Below, one piece after another: positions 17,467 through 26,630 of a DNA stretch of 64,000 nucleotides. The notes under the pieces are model-generated. The model made no database searches. It saw only the letters and a program-made list of their open reading frames with translations, and was not told the origin of the DNA. The stretch is from contig DATCKN010000039.1 of assembly GCA_036562185.1 (NCBI GenBank), positions 1 to 64,000 of the forward strand, in the 5' to 3' direction. The position numbers and the translations under genes were made by a program. How positions within the stretch are numbered: position 1 is the stretch's first letter; each line of letters opens with the position of its first letter. Source of the DNA: Thermoclostridium sp036562185 (GTDB taxonomy: Bacteria; Bacillota; Clostridia; DSM-8532).

Positions 17467-18717
17467 TTATTTTGTAGCTAAAACTTTTTTCAATTTGGCA
17501 AACCGAGGCAGGCCATCTTCCATCGGAGGAGCCGATTCTCCCTGGATCAGAGGCAGGGCATAATCTATATAAGCCTGTGTCAGGCCGGTTCCGTTCTCTG
17601 TAATCCATTCTCTTGGAATCTTCTTTTCTGTGTTTGCAACTTTATGCAATTCCACCAGTTTGAAATTGCATTTATATTCGCTTCCCGGCTCGCGTTCATA
17701 CGCCACCATATAGTCGGTATATCCTTCAACTGCATACTTTACAGCAAGTTGGCCGGCCTTGAAGCTTTCCTCAACATCGGTTTTTGAACCGCAGTGAGCA
17801 GCACAGCGCTGCAGTAAGCTGAATTCTATTGCACGGGCCTTGCATTTCAATTCTTTCTTTAATACACTGGCCAGAACCTGTGCAGTTCCTCCCAGTTGGC
17901 TGTGACCGAAAGCGTCCTTCTCTTTGGCAAGGTCTGAACCATATTCAGAGATATATTTGCCGTTTTTGTCCTTAATTCCTTCTGATACGGCAATAATTAA
18001 TTTTCCGTTGTTCTTTTCATAAACTTCCTTAGCATCCTTGATGAATTTGTCCATGTCAAATTCAATTTCAGGAAGATAAATCAAATCCGGGCCCAAACCC
18101 TTATATGCGGCAAGAGCAGTTGCTGCGGTGAGCCAGCCTGCATTTCTTCCCATTACTTCCAGAACGCAAACCATGGGTGTGTCATAAACGCGGGCATCCA
18201 GATATACTTCCATTGTAGAAGTAGCCACATAACGGGCGGCGCTTCCATATCCGGGACAGTGGTCGGTTTCTGCCAAATCATTGTCAATTGTCTTAGGAAC
18301 ACCGATAACGCGGCATTCATATCCAACCTTCTGCATGAACTTGCTTACCTTGTTGCAGGTATCCATTGAGTCATTTCCGCCGTTATAGAAGAAGTAGCGG
18401 ATATCATATTTTTTGAATACTTCAAGCAAACGTTTATAATCGGTATCATCAACATCAGGATCTGCCAATTTATAACGAACCGAACCCAGTGCAGAAGAAG
18501 GGGTTGTTTTTAAAAGATCAAGTTCTTTCGGGTCTTCCATTCCCATATCATAGAATTTTTCTTCCAGTATTCCCTTAATACCATTTGCGGCACCATATAC
18601 TTTATTAATACAGTCCTGTTTCAGGGCTTCGGTAATAACGCCGGCAGCACTTGCATTAATAACCGATGTCGGTCCGCCCGATTGACCAAATATTGCGTTC
18701 CCTACTAATCTACTCAT
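17467..18717 (-). CDS. pfp: Phosphofructokinase, PPi-dependent type
   Basis: Phosphorylates fructose 6-phosphate in glycolysis. The 416 residues begin with NAIFGQSGGPTSVINAS. They carry the substrate motifs GVPKTIDNDLAETDHCPGYGSAARY and VLEVMGRNAGWLTA. At the nucleotide/PPi position the sequence is YNGGNDSMDT, where ATP enzymes have GGDGS. That change and the length are typical of the long PPi-linked clade used by clostridia such as Clostridium thermocellum. PPi use is inferred from the family. The ATG at 18717 has a GGAGG site. It is a single-gene unit with its own promoter and terminator. Confidence 0.93.
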   Translation of the reverse strand: MSRLVGNAIFGQSGGPTSVINASAAGVITEALKQDCINKVYGAANGIKGILEEKFYDMGMEDPKELDLLKTTPSSALGSVRYKLADPDVDDTDYKRLLEVFKKYDIRYFFYNGGNDSMDTCNKVSKFMQKVGYECRVIGVPKTIDNDLAETDHCPGYGSAARYVATSTMEVYLDARVYDTPMVCVLEVMGRNAGWLTAATALAAYKGLGPDLIYLPEIEFDMDKFIKDAKEVYEKNNGKLIIAVSEGIKDKNGKYISEYGSDLAKEKDAFGHSQLGGTAQVLASVLKKELKCKARAIEFSLLQRCAAHCGSKTDVEESFKAGQLAVKYAVEGYTDYMVAYEREPGSEYKCNFKLVELHKVANTEKKIPREWITENGTGLTQAYIDYALPLIQGESAPPMEDGLPRFAKLKKVLATK

Positions 18718-18789
18718 TAGTATCGCCTCCTATACGCATTCCGTGCAGATTTTCTTAATCAATAAAATACTGCTTTTTTATCAGGAAAT

Positions 18790-18818
18790 AATATACCATA
18801 AAGAATTAATGAAAGCAA
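18790..18818 (-). promoter_or_regulatory. Promoter of pfp
   Basis: Minus strand TTGCTT (18813-18818), 17-base spacer, TATATT (18790-18795), about 70 bases ahead of the start codon. The remainder of 18819-19159 is AT-rich with no gene I can support. Confidence 0.6.
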
Positions 18819-19159
18819 CGGTGTCAGCTTATCTTTGACATTAAAATAACAATCTCATTAACTGAAAAATTATATCCGCCTAAATTTACAGGCAGCGAAT
18901 TTGGTTTCCGGATTGAAATAAACTGGGAAATGTGGAAACTTACTTAAAGTTGACCAAAAAACAGTCTCTGTTTTTATAAGATTAAATTAGCAAAAAGATA
19001 TTAATAAATTTTTCCAAACTGCGCTGAAATTGATCGATAATTTCCACTGTTTAACTAAAACGCTGTCTGAATAAGCCGATAATAATATAGTAACTGATAC
19101 AAATGTATAAAAAAGGTAAATCTAATCCAAAAAGGATAGAATTAAGTGAGTGGATATAT

Positions 19160-20059
19160 ATGGCGGATAAGGTTTTGATATCAATAAAGGACTTGTATAT
19201 AAAAAGCATTATACTGAAAGACCTGGATAAAAGAGGCTTTGAAATAGTAGAGGCTACCGATGAAGTTGATCTCTTTCTAAAGCTGGATATTTTCAGAGAA
19301 TCGATTCTCTATTATATTGTCCAGATAAACCCAAACACATACGGGAAACAGTACGACAAAATAAAACAAATCAGGCAGGAGGAATATTTCAAAAATCTTC
19401 CGGTGATGGCTATTATACCTGATAACTCAAAGGAATACATTAACGGAGCCCAGGAAGCCGAAGTTAACGACCTGTTCCTTATGCCGGCCAAAAGGGAATT
19501 GCTGAAAGATTATCTTACAGAGCGTTTATCGGCTTTTATTACGAAAATTCCAACAAAGGATAATGAGTATTTAAATAAAGTCAGGGATAATCTCTTATCA
19601 GGTCTTAGCTCCAACGGAGACTTGATAAATGAAATAAAAAGGGCATCCAGGGGAAAGTACCCCGTTTCTTTTGTTATGTGCAGGCTTTCGGGAATACATA
19701 TTGGCATGGTCCAGGAATTTTATGACAAACTGGCGCTTCAGATGAGGGAAACTGACAAAATTGCCAATCACGACTATCGTACATTTATTATTGTTTGCCC
19801 TTTTACCGTGAAGAAATATTTGCTTGAGGTGGAAAAAAAGGTTCGCGAAACATATGAGAAAATGTTCCAGGGAAAAGGGAAACTATATATGTACAGCGTT
19901 ACATATCCTGATGACGGAGACACCCTTGAAAAACTTATAGATACCATGGAAAAAGGGGTTCATGACAGTATTGTCATATCCGGAATGAAGCAGCCATTGA
20001 ATACTCTCAGCAGGGAGAAGCTTGAAGAGTTTAAAAATATGCTAAAACTATATAAGTAG
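19160..20059 (+). CDS. Degenerate receiver plus degenerate GGDEF-like protein
   Basis: About 299 residues. The first 120 look like a response-regulator receiver fold (MADKVLISIKDLYIKSIILKDL at the start, then LPVMAIIPDNS and DLFLMPAK), but the phosphoacceptor Asp and partner acidic residues are not recognisable. The C-terminal 160 residues (FVMCRLSGIHIG, LRETDKIANHDYRTFIIVCP-like strand, EKKVRETYEKMF) follow the GGDEF-domain pattern without the GGDEF active-site motif. It is probably a non-catalytic regulator of signalling or cell behaviour. I prefer ATG 19160, which has GAGTGG upstream, to ATG 19103, which has no ribosome site. It converges on the SpoIIM-like gene. Confidence 0.65.
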   Translation: MADKVLISIKDLYIKSIILKDLDKRGFEIVEATDEVDLFLKLDIFRESILYYIVQINPNTYGKQYDKIKQIRQEEYFKNLPVMAIIPDNSKEYINGAQEAEVNDLFLMPAKRELLKDYLTERLSAFITKIPTKDNEYLNKVRDNLLSGLSSNGDLINEIKRASRGKYPVSFVMCRLSGIHIGMVQEFYDKLALQMRETDKIANHDYRTFIIVCPFTVKKYLLEVEKKVRETYEKMFQGKGKLYMYSVTYPDDGDTLEKLIDTMEKGVHDSIVISGMKQPLNTLSREKLEEFKNMLKLYK

Positions 20060-20084
20060 TTGGATTTTAAAATCAATTCGGTTA

Positions 20085-21044
20085 TTAATTGCGATTCGGA
20101 GATTTTTCTTTTCTTCCGGCAAAGATATACAAAAACAGAACGATGAGCCATATAAGCGCCACAATATACTTATACAAAGGATCAATGGGCAGGGGGGTAA
20201 AATACCCTTCTGTAAGGCCTGCCAGCACAAAAAGGGGTATTGTACCTGACAGCATCATAAGTGCTTTTTTCCCGCCTGACGAAAAAGATTTTCTCCTGGA
20301 GTCCAGACCCGGGAAAATCATTGACCTGGCTATAGTGAGACCTGCAGCTCCGCAAACAAAAATACAGAATAATTCGGGTACACCATGAGGCAGTATCAAT
20401 GACCAGAAGGTAAAACCCGTTCCTGCATTTACGGCAATGGCAGACAATGCTCCAAGCATCATACCGTTTTTTGCAAGAACATAAACCGTTCCGACGCCAA
20501 AAGTAATTCCAAGGGCAAAGGCAGTAATCCCTACGCTTATGTTATTGGTAAAAATGTACACCGAAGCAATGGCATTGTTGATGTCTGCAACGCTTCCGTC
20601 AGAATTTTTTATAGCATTTACATATTCAGCGGAAACAAAGGAAAGAGCATAGTCTTCCTGATACAACACCGCTAAAAAGCTGAAAAGAAAGCTCAAAACA
20701 AAAATACCTGTTGATATCAAAAATATAGGATATTCTTTTCTTATCAGGGCCGGAAAACCCTTTAGCAAAAACCGGAGTATTCCTGACAAACTTTTGGGTT
20801 TGGTAATATAAATGGCCTGGTGTGCCCTTGCAACAAGACTGTTAAGGTATTCTGTGGTACCTGTGTTTCCATATCTGGTTCTGGAAATTGAAAGATGACC
20901 ACAGGCCGACTGATAAAGATAAAAAAGACGGTGCAGTTTGTCGATATCCTCGGGCTTCTTACCTTTGGTATTATAGGTTTTAAGTATATCCTCAAGTTCC
21001 TGCCATGTTTTCTGGTTGTTGCTGATAAAAAGTGATTCCTTCAT
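20085..21044 (-). CDS. Stage II sporulation protein M family membrane protein
   Basis: A protein of 319 residues. An N-terminal soluble helical part (1-100) is followed by about five to six membrane helices with the family features: FLFSFLAVLYQ, NNISVGITAFALGITFGVGTVYVLAKNG, and FWSLILPHGVPELFCIFVCGAAGL. It belongs to the SpoIIM/DUF95 family but is longer than sporulation SpoIIM itself. Such paralogues commonly sit next to an RDD protein, as here, where the RDD gene is divergent. The role in envelope or spore biology is inferred from the family only. GGAG lies ahead of the ATG. Confidence 0.85.
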   Translation of the reverse strand: MKESLFISNNQKTWQELEDILKTYNTKGKKPEDIDKLHRLFYLYQSACGHLSISRTRYGNTGTTEYLNSLVARAHQAIYITKPKSLSGILRFLLKGFPALIRKEYPIFLISTGIFVLSFLFSFLAVLYQEDYALSFVSAEYVNAIKNSDGSVADINNAIASVYIFTNNISVGITAFALGITFGVGTVYVLAKNGMMLGALSAIAVNAGTGFTFWSLILPHGVPELFCIFVCGAAGLTIARSMIFPGLDSRRKSFSSGGKKALMMLSGTIPLFVLAGLTEGYFTPLPIDPLYKYIVALIWLIVLFLYIFAGRKEKSPNRN

Positions 21045-21202
21045 TATTGATTCTCCAAAACATAAAATGATATAAACAAGCCAAGGTTAGTTCATAAAAA
21101 AAAACAGCCATTTATTAAAATTTATTTTACCAAATACTATTTTCTGTTACAATAATAAATGGAAATACATTGAAGAAGTGATATGGTTCCGGAGTTGAAA
21201 GT

Positions 21203-21949
21203 ATGAGAAATATATATCGTGTTAAAACACCTGAGAATGTAACGTTGGAATTTGAGCTTGCAGGAATAGGTTCACGTAGTGTTGCGGTAATTATCGACAC
21301 TATTGTTCAGAACATTATTCTTTTAATTATTATATTAATTGTCACGCTGATTAATCGTGACATATATTCCAATATATGGCACGCGGAGAAAAACACACCG
21401 TACATTGTAGTGTCCATACTTTTGGTTTTTATTGTACAGTTTGGTTATTATATGCTGTTTGAATATTTCTCAAAGGGGTCGACTTTAGGTAAAAAAATAG
21501 TCGGGCTTAAAGTTATAATGGCAAATGGTGAACCTATTTCGTTTACTGCCGCACTTGTAAGGAATTTATTGCGTATAGGTGATATGCTGCCGGGAATATA
21601 TGGAGTGGGGATTTTTTCGGTATTTTTCAGCCAGCGATATATGAGAGTGGGAGATTTGGCGGCAAATACAATCGTAATTAAAGTAAAAAACGGGAATCCT
21701 GATTTTTTGAATATCAGAACCCCAAATTCAGAACAGCATAATATTTCTATTAATCCGAAGGAAGAAGCCTTGCTTATGGAATACAGCGCGCGCCTGAAGG
21801 ATAGGAATAACCCGCTTTATTCAATAAAGCTTGAAAATCAATTATATAATCATTTTTACAATAAAGTAGGCATTTTTCCGAATTTGCCTGAAAAATTCGA
21901 TAAAAAAACCTACCTTAAATGCCTGCTCGATTATATCGGTATTTCATAA
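21203..21949 (+). CDS. RDD family membrane protein
   Basis: A protein of 248 residues with the RDD signature: GIGSRSVAVIIDTIVQ at the start of the first helix, a second helix VSILLVFIVQFGYYMLFEYF, then GSTLGKKIVGLKVIMANG and a third membrane region ending RYMRVGDLAANTIVIK. The C-terminal 75 residues are soluble. RDD proteins are proposed transporters or membrane scaffolds and the biochemical role is unclear. It is divergent from the SpoIIM-like gene, with about 160 bases between them. GGAG lies ahead of the ATG. Confidence 0.88.
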   Translation: MRNIYRVKTPENVTLEFELAGIGSRSVAVIIDTIVQNIILLIIILIVTLINRDIYSNIWHAEKNTPYIVVSILLVFIVQFGYYMLFEYFSKGSTLGKKIVGLKVIMANGEPISFTAALVRNLLRIGDMLPGIYGVGIFSVFFSQRYMRVGDLAANTIVIKVKNGNPDFLNIRTPNSEQHNISINPKEEALLMEYSARLKDRNNPLYSIKLENQLYNHFYNKVGIFPNLPEKFDKKTYLKCLLDYIGIS

Positions 21950-22018
21950 GCCTGAAATCAGGTTATAAAGGACGCATTTATAATATTACAAGCCTTAAAA
22001 AATTATGCTATAAAAGAT

Positions 22019-22046
22019 TTGATTTACTGTTTTTATTGTGTATAAT
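22019..22046 (+). promoter_or_regulatory. Promoter of nifJ
   Basis: TTGATT (22019-22024), 16-base spacer, perfect TATAAT (22041-22046). The untranslated leader is about 140 bases. An 8-bp palindrome, TGTATACA, lies just after the predicted start and could bind a regulator. Confidence 0.55.
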
Positions 22047-22191
22047 ATAAATTGTTGTGTATACAAAGTACAAAAATATTACTTTGGAATATAGCACAGC
22101 GACTCATAATGTAAATTATGAAGGATTATTACATTCCTGTCATATGTTATTGCGCAAATTAAATTTTTACCTAACTTAAGGAGGGAGATTG

Positions 22192-25100
22192 ATGTCCAAA
22201 AAACACATGCATACCATGGACGGTAACCAGGCAGCTGCATATGTAGCATATGCGTTTACCGATGTTGCTGCTATTTACCCAATTACACCATCTTCTCCAA
22301 TGGCGGAGTTTACCGATGAATGGTCCGCTAATGGAAAGAAGAATATCTTTGGACAACCAGTAAGAATAACCGAGATGCAATCTGAAGCAGGTGCGGCAGG
22401 TGCAGTTCACGGTTCACTGCAAGCGGGTGCGTTAACCACAACATTTACCGCTTCACAGGGATTGTTGCTTATGATCCCGAATATGTACAAAATAGCAGGA
22501 GAATTATTGCCGGGCGTTTTCCACGTTTCAGCTCGTGCAGTGGCTTCCCATGCTTTGTCAATATTTGGTGATCACTCTGACGTTATGGCAACAAGGCAAA
22601 CAGGTTTTGCATTGCTGGCATCCGGCAGTGTTCAGGAAGTTATGGATCTTGGCGGAGTTGCACACTTAAGTGCTATCAAGTCAAGAGTACCTTTCCTGCA
22701 TTTCTTTGACGGGTTCAGAACTTCCCATGAAGTTCAGAAGATTGAAGTCATTGACTATGAAGATTTTGCAAAACTGGTTGATTGGGATGCAATCCGTGAG
22801 TTCAGAAAACGCGCATTGAATCCTGAACATCCTGTAACCCGTGGTACTGCTCAGAACCCGGATATATTCTTCCAGGCAAGAGAGGCTTCAAACAGATTCT
22901 ATGACGCAGTTCCCGATATCGTAGCTGAATACATGAAAGAAATCTCTAAATTGACCGGAAGAGAATACAAGCCATTTAACTATTACGGTGCTCCTGATGC
23001 AGAACATATTATTGTTGCTATGGGTTCTGTAACAGAAACCATTGAAGAGACAGTTGATTATCTCGTTGCTAAGGGTGAAAAGGTTGGCGTTATTAAGGTA
23101 CACCTGTATCGTCCGTTCAGCAGCAAATATTTCTTTGATGTTCTTCCAAAGACAGTTAAACGCATAACCGTGCTTGACAGAACAAAGGAACCCGGTGCTG
23201 AAGGAGAACCATTGTACCTTGACATCAAGAACCTGTTCTATAACCGTGAAGACAGACCTTTAATCGTAGGCGGACGTTACGGCCTTGGTTCAAAGGATAC
23301 CACACCGTCCCAGATTAAGGCTGTTTATGACAACATGAAGGAAGCAAATCCAAGAGATCGCTTTACAATAGGTATTGTAGATGATGTAACATATCTGTCC
23401 CTTGAAGTTAAGGATAAGATTGTTACAGAAAGTGAAGGTACTGTACGCTGCAAATTCTGGGGTCTTGGCTCCGATGGTACTGTTGGTGCTAACAAGAGCG
23501 CCATCAAGATTATCGGTGACAATACAGATTTGTATGCACAGGGTTACTTCGCCTATGACTCAAAGAAGTCAGGCGGTGTTACAATCTCACATCTCCGCTT
23601 CGGAAAGAACAAAATCCGTTCTACATATTTGATCGACGAAGCTGACTATATCGCATGCCACAACCAATCCTACGTTGACAAGTATGATTTGATTGCCGGA
23701 CTGAAAAAAGGCGGAACATTCGTATTGAACTGCCAGTGGACCGAAGAAGAGCTTGATGAGAAACTGCCGGCTGATTTAAAACGCAAGATCGCCAATAACG
23801 ATATTAATTTCTATATAATTAACGCTACAGACATAGCCGAGGAAATCGGTCTTGGAAACCGCATTAACATGATAATGCAGGCTGCATTCTTCAAGCTTGC
23901 CAATGTTATTCCTATTGAAGATGCCGTTAAGTACCTGAAAGAATCCATTGTCAAGTCCTATGGCAAGAAAGGTGAAAAGGTAGTTCAAATGAACTATCAG
24001 GCAGTGGATAAGGGTATTGGTGCCCTGAAGAAGGTTAATGTTCCTGAAAGCTGGAAAACAGCAGAAGACGGCGTAAAACATGAGGATACGGATGTTCCTG
24101 AATTTGTTAAGAATGTTATGAATCCGATGAATGCAATGAAGGGTGATGATCTGCCTGTTAGCGCATTCAAGGGTGCTGAAGACGGTACATTCCCGCAAGG
24201 AACATCAGCTTATGAAAAACGCGGAATAGCTGTTAACATTCCTGAGTGGCAGATTGACCATTGTATCCAGTGTAACCAGTGTTCATTTGTATGTCCTCAT
24301 GCCGCCATTCGTCCATTCCTTCTGAATGATGAAGAAAAGGCTAATGCACCAGAAAGCTTTAAGACCAAGCCCGCTATCGGAGCTCAGCTTAAAGGATTGC
24401 ATTACAAGATTCAGGTAAGTGCCCTTGACTGTACAGGATGCGGCAACTGTGCCGATATCTGCCCTGCCAAGGAAAAGGCTCTTATCATGAAGCCGCTTGA
24501 ATCACAGATGCAGGAAGTAGAGAACTGGGATTATGCGGTTAAGCATGTTACCATAAAGGATGACTTAATGCCTGTAACAACTCTTAAGGGCAGCCAGTTT
24601 GCACAGCCTTTAATTGAGTTCTCGGGCGCATGCGCAGGTTGCGGTGAAACACCTTATATCAAGGTTATTACCCAGCTTTTCGGAGACAGAATGATGATAG
24701 CAAATGCAACAGGTTGTTCATCAATCTGGGGTGGTTCTGCTCCTGCAACAGTTTATACCACAAACAAGGAAGGAAAAGGTCCGGCCTGGGCAAACTCCCT
24801 GTTTGAAGATAATGCAGAGTATGGTTATGGTATGGCACTGGGAGTTAAGCAAATCCGCAGTTCAATTGAAGCAGATATGAGAGCCCTTGTTGAAATGGAT
24901 ATTCCTGCTGCCCTGAAAGATGCGCTGAACAAGTGGATTGAAGGCAAAGATGATGCAGATGCATCGAAGAAAGCTTCAAAAGAAGTTCTGGCAGCAATTG
25001 AGAATAATCCTGTAAGCTCTCCTGAAGCTAAGAAGCTGATTGATGATATTCTTGAAAAGAAGGATTACTTAATCAAGAAGTCAATCTGGATTGTCGGCGG

Positions 25101-25722
25101 TGACGGTTGGGCTTACGATATCGGATACGGCGGACTGGATCATGTTCTTGCTTCGGGTGAAGACGTAAATATCCTTGTATTTGATACTGAAGTATACTCT
25201 AATACCGGCGGTCAGTCATCCAAAGCTACACCTACTGCAGCAGTTGCCAAGTTCGCTGCATCAGGTAAGAAGGTTAAGAAGAAGGATCTTGGTATGATAG
25301 CAGCAACTTATGGTTATGTTTATGTTGCACAGGTTGCGATGGGCGCTGACAAGAATCAATTCCTGAAGGCAATAATCGAAGCAGAAAAATATGACGGACC
25401 TTCATTGATAATTGCATATGCACCATGTATCAACCATGGTATCCGTCAGGGAATGGGCCGCACACAGGCAAGATCGAAACAGGCAGTAGATGCCGGTTAC
25501 TGGCACCTGTGGCGTTACAATCCGGAACTGAAGAAGGAAGGAAAGAATCCGTTCGTTCTGGATTCAAAAGAACCAACCGAAGACTTCCAGGAATTCCTGA
25601 ACGGAGAAGTTCGTTATACTTCATTGAGGAATACATTCCCGCAGATAGCTGAGGAACTGTATGACAAAGCTAAGAAAGACGCACAGGAAAGATTCGAAAA
25701 CTACAAGAGAATGGCTGAGTAA
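22192..25722 (+). CDS. nifJ: Pyruvate:ferredoxin (flavodoxin) oxidoreductase
   Basis: Cytoplasmic homodimeric enzyme that oxidises pyruvate with CoA to acetyl-CoA and CO2, passing electrons to ferredoxin. It is the main link from glycolysis to acetyl-CoA and hydrogen in anaerobes. The single 1176-residue chain has the N-terminal pyrimidine-binding domain (YPITPSSPMAEFTDEW), the CoA/transketolase-C-like domains, an 8Fe ferredoxin domain (CIQCNQCSFVCPH and CTGCGNCADICPA, about 690-760), then the TPP domain with CAGCGETPYIKVITQLFG and GDGWAYDIGYGGLDHVLASG. ATG 22192 follows AAGGAGGGAGA; a TTG three bases before is less likely. It forms a monocistronic unit with a strong terminator. Confidence 0.98.
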   Translation: MSKKHMHTMDGNQAAAYVAYAFTDVAAIYPITPSSPMAEFTDEWSANGKKNIFGQPVRITEMQSEAGAAGAVHGSLQAGALTTTFTASQGLLLMIPNMYKIAGELLPGVFHVSARAVASHALSIFGDHSDVMATRQTGFALLASGSVQEVMDLGGVAHLSAIKSRVPFLHFFDGFRTSHEVQKIEVIDYEDFAKLVDWDAIREFRKRALNPEHPVTRGTAQNPDIFFQAREASNRFYDAVPDIVAEYMKEISKLTGREYKPFNYYGAPDAEHIIVAMGSVTETIEETVDYLVAKGEKVGVIKVHLYRPFSSKYFFDVLPKTVKRITVLDRTKEPGAEGEPLYLDIKNLFYNREDRPLIVGGRYGLGSKDTTPSQIKAVYDNMKEANPRDRFTIGIVDDVTYLSLEVKDKIVTESEGTVRCKFWGLGSDGTVGANKSAIKIIGDNTDLYAQGYFAYDSKKSGGVTISHLRFGKNKIRSTYLIDEADYIACHNQSYVDKYDLIAGLKKGGTFVLNCQWTEEELDEKLPADLKRKIANNDINFYIINATDIAEEIGLGNRINMIMQAAFFKLANVIPIEDAVKYLKESIVKSYGKKGEKVVQMNYQAVDKGIGALKKVNVPESWKTAEDGVKHEDTDVPEFVKNVMNPMNAMKGDDLPVSAFKGAEDGTFPQGTSAYEKRGIAVNIPEWQIDHCIQCNQCSFVCPHAAIRPFLLNDEEKANAPESFKTKPAIGAQLKGLHYKIQVSALDCTGCGNCADICPAKEKALIMKPLESQMQEVENWDYAVKHVTIKDDLMPVTTLKGSQFAQPLIEFSGACAGCGETPYIKVITQLFGDRMMIANATGCSSIWGGSAPATVYTTNKEGKGPAWANSLFEDNAEYGYGMALGVKQIRSSIEADMRALVEMDIPAALKDALNKWIEGKDDADASKKASKEVLAAIENNPVSSPEAKKLIDDILEKKDYLIKKSIWIVGGDGWAYDIGYGGLDHVLASGEDVNILVFDTEVYSNTGGQSSKATPTAAVAKFAASGKKVKKKDLGMIAATYGYVYVAQVAMGADKNQFLKAIIEAEKYDGPSLIIAYAPCINHGIRQGMGRTQARSKQAVDAGYWHLWRYNPELKKEGKNPFVLDSKEPTEDFQEFLNGEVRYTSLRNTFPQIAEELYDKAKKDAQERFENYKRMAE

Positions 25723-25731
25723 TTCATGCAG

Positions 25732-25766
25732 AAAAACCCCTGACCACAGATGTGCCAGGGGTTTTT
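25732..25766 (+). terminator. Terminator of nifJ
   Basis: AAAAACCCCTG pairs with CAGGGGTTTTT around a 13-base loop, with the T-run in the 3' arm. It is classical and may work in both directions. Confidence 0.9.
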
Positions 25767-25776
25767 GAAGGATTTT

Positions 25777-25814
25777 GCATTGGCTGAAATATAATACTTT
25801 GTTTCAGCCAATGC
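25777..25814. repeat. Perfect 13-bp inverted repeat with TATAAT in the loop
   Basis: GCATTGGCTGAAA (25777-25789) and TTTCAGCCAATGC (25802-25814) are exact complements around the loop TATAATACTTTG. There is no T-run. It lies 11 bases after the nifJ terminator and 90 bases before the next gene, so it may be an operator or cruciform around a -10 element. Confidence 0.6.
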
Positions 25815-25903
25815 GTATATTAGTTGCATAAAATCGAGCAGATAGGAGCATTATTTAAAGTATCATCAATGAATGATAGTGGAAAGGAACGGGTTCTGGT
25901 ACC

Positions 25904-26215
25904 ATGAAATTCAGAGATTCTGGTAAGATGGTTAATACTATAATTATTCTGTCCATAGTAATTGTTGTAGGAGTAAGTATAATTGCGCTGGTTATGGATA
26001 TTTCCGGATCGTCCAATCCTGTTCCTGTTTTGGAAGAAGGAAAAGACTATGATTTGAATCATTCCAGACAGAACATATACACAATAGTGGATGAGAACGG
26101 AAATACTATTGAACTGGAAAGAATAAGCTCCGAAGTATTTAAGGATAGTCGTGGCAATCGTTATAAATTTGTTTCAGGTTCACCCTTTAAATACATTGGT
26201 AAAGATAAAGATTAA
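25904..26215 (+). CDS. Small single-pass membrane protein, unknown function
   Basis: A protein of 103 residues: a short basic start, one hydrophobic helix (about 10-32, VNTIIILSIVIVVGVSIIALVM), then a soluble domain with a beta-rich pattern (NIYTIVDENGNTIELERISSEVF). I do not recognise the family. The ribosome site is weak (GGAACGGG further upstream than usual). Its stop runs into a compact hairpin terminator, which supports a real transcription unit. The helix and tail suggest a protein anchored in the membrane with the C terminus outside. Confidence 0.6.
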   Translation: MKFRDSGKMVNTIIILSIVIVVGVSIIALVMDISGSSNPVPVLEEGKDYDLNHSRQNIYTIVDENGNTIELERISSEVFKDSRGNRYKFVSGSPFKYIGKDKD

Positions 26216-26237
26216 AGGGTAGGTTACTACCCTTTTT
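26214..26237 (+). terminator. Compact terminator
   Basis: AAAGGGTAG and CTACCCTTT form a 9-bp stem with a GTTA loop and a T-run. It overlaps the stop codon region of the small membrane protein. Confidence 0.85.
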
Positions 26238-26630
26238 ATTTACATAAAATTTTCTGTTCCGGCAAAATATTACCAATATAAGCCGAGCGATCATGCATGC
26301 CTTTAAAAAGCCTCTTTCATATTATGTTTTATCCTGCAATCTGTTTAAATTTGCTCTTTTAGTCAATATGCCCTTCGATTTAAATAAATCACAGTTTTAA
26401 TCATTTATATCCTGTATAACCGGTATCGGAGCATCTCATTAATCTGGATTTCACGGATTTACTTATTGATATTTTTCATGTGGTATGCTATCAATGATAT
26501 AATAGCGATATAACTCAGATGTCCTCCCATATAAGGAAAGGAGATTATACTGCCGTTATATTATAATGACTGTGTTGTTTCGGTTCAGCAAATAATCCTC
26601 AAATTAATTAATTTTAACCGGAGGTATATA
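26238..26630. other. Gene-free stretch before xth, with a candidate promoter
   Basis: No gene is supported here. A perfect TATAAT lies at 26498-26503 with TTCATG 17 bases upstream (26475-26480), a fair promoter for xth with a leader of about 120 bases. Confidence 0.4.
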
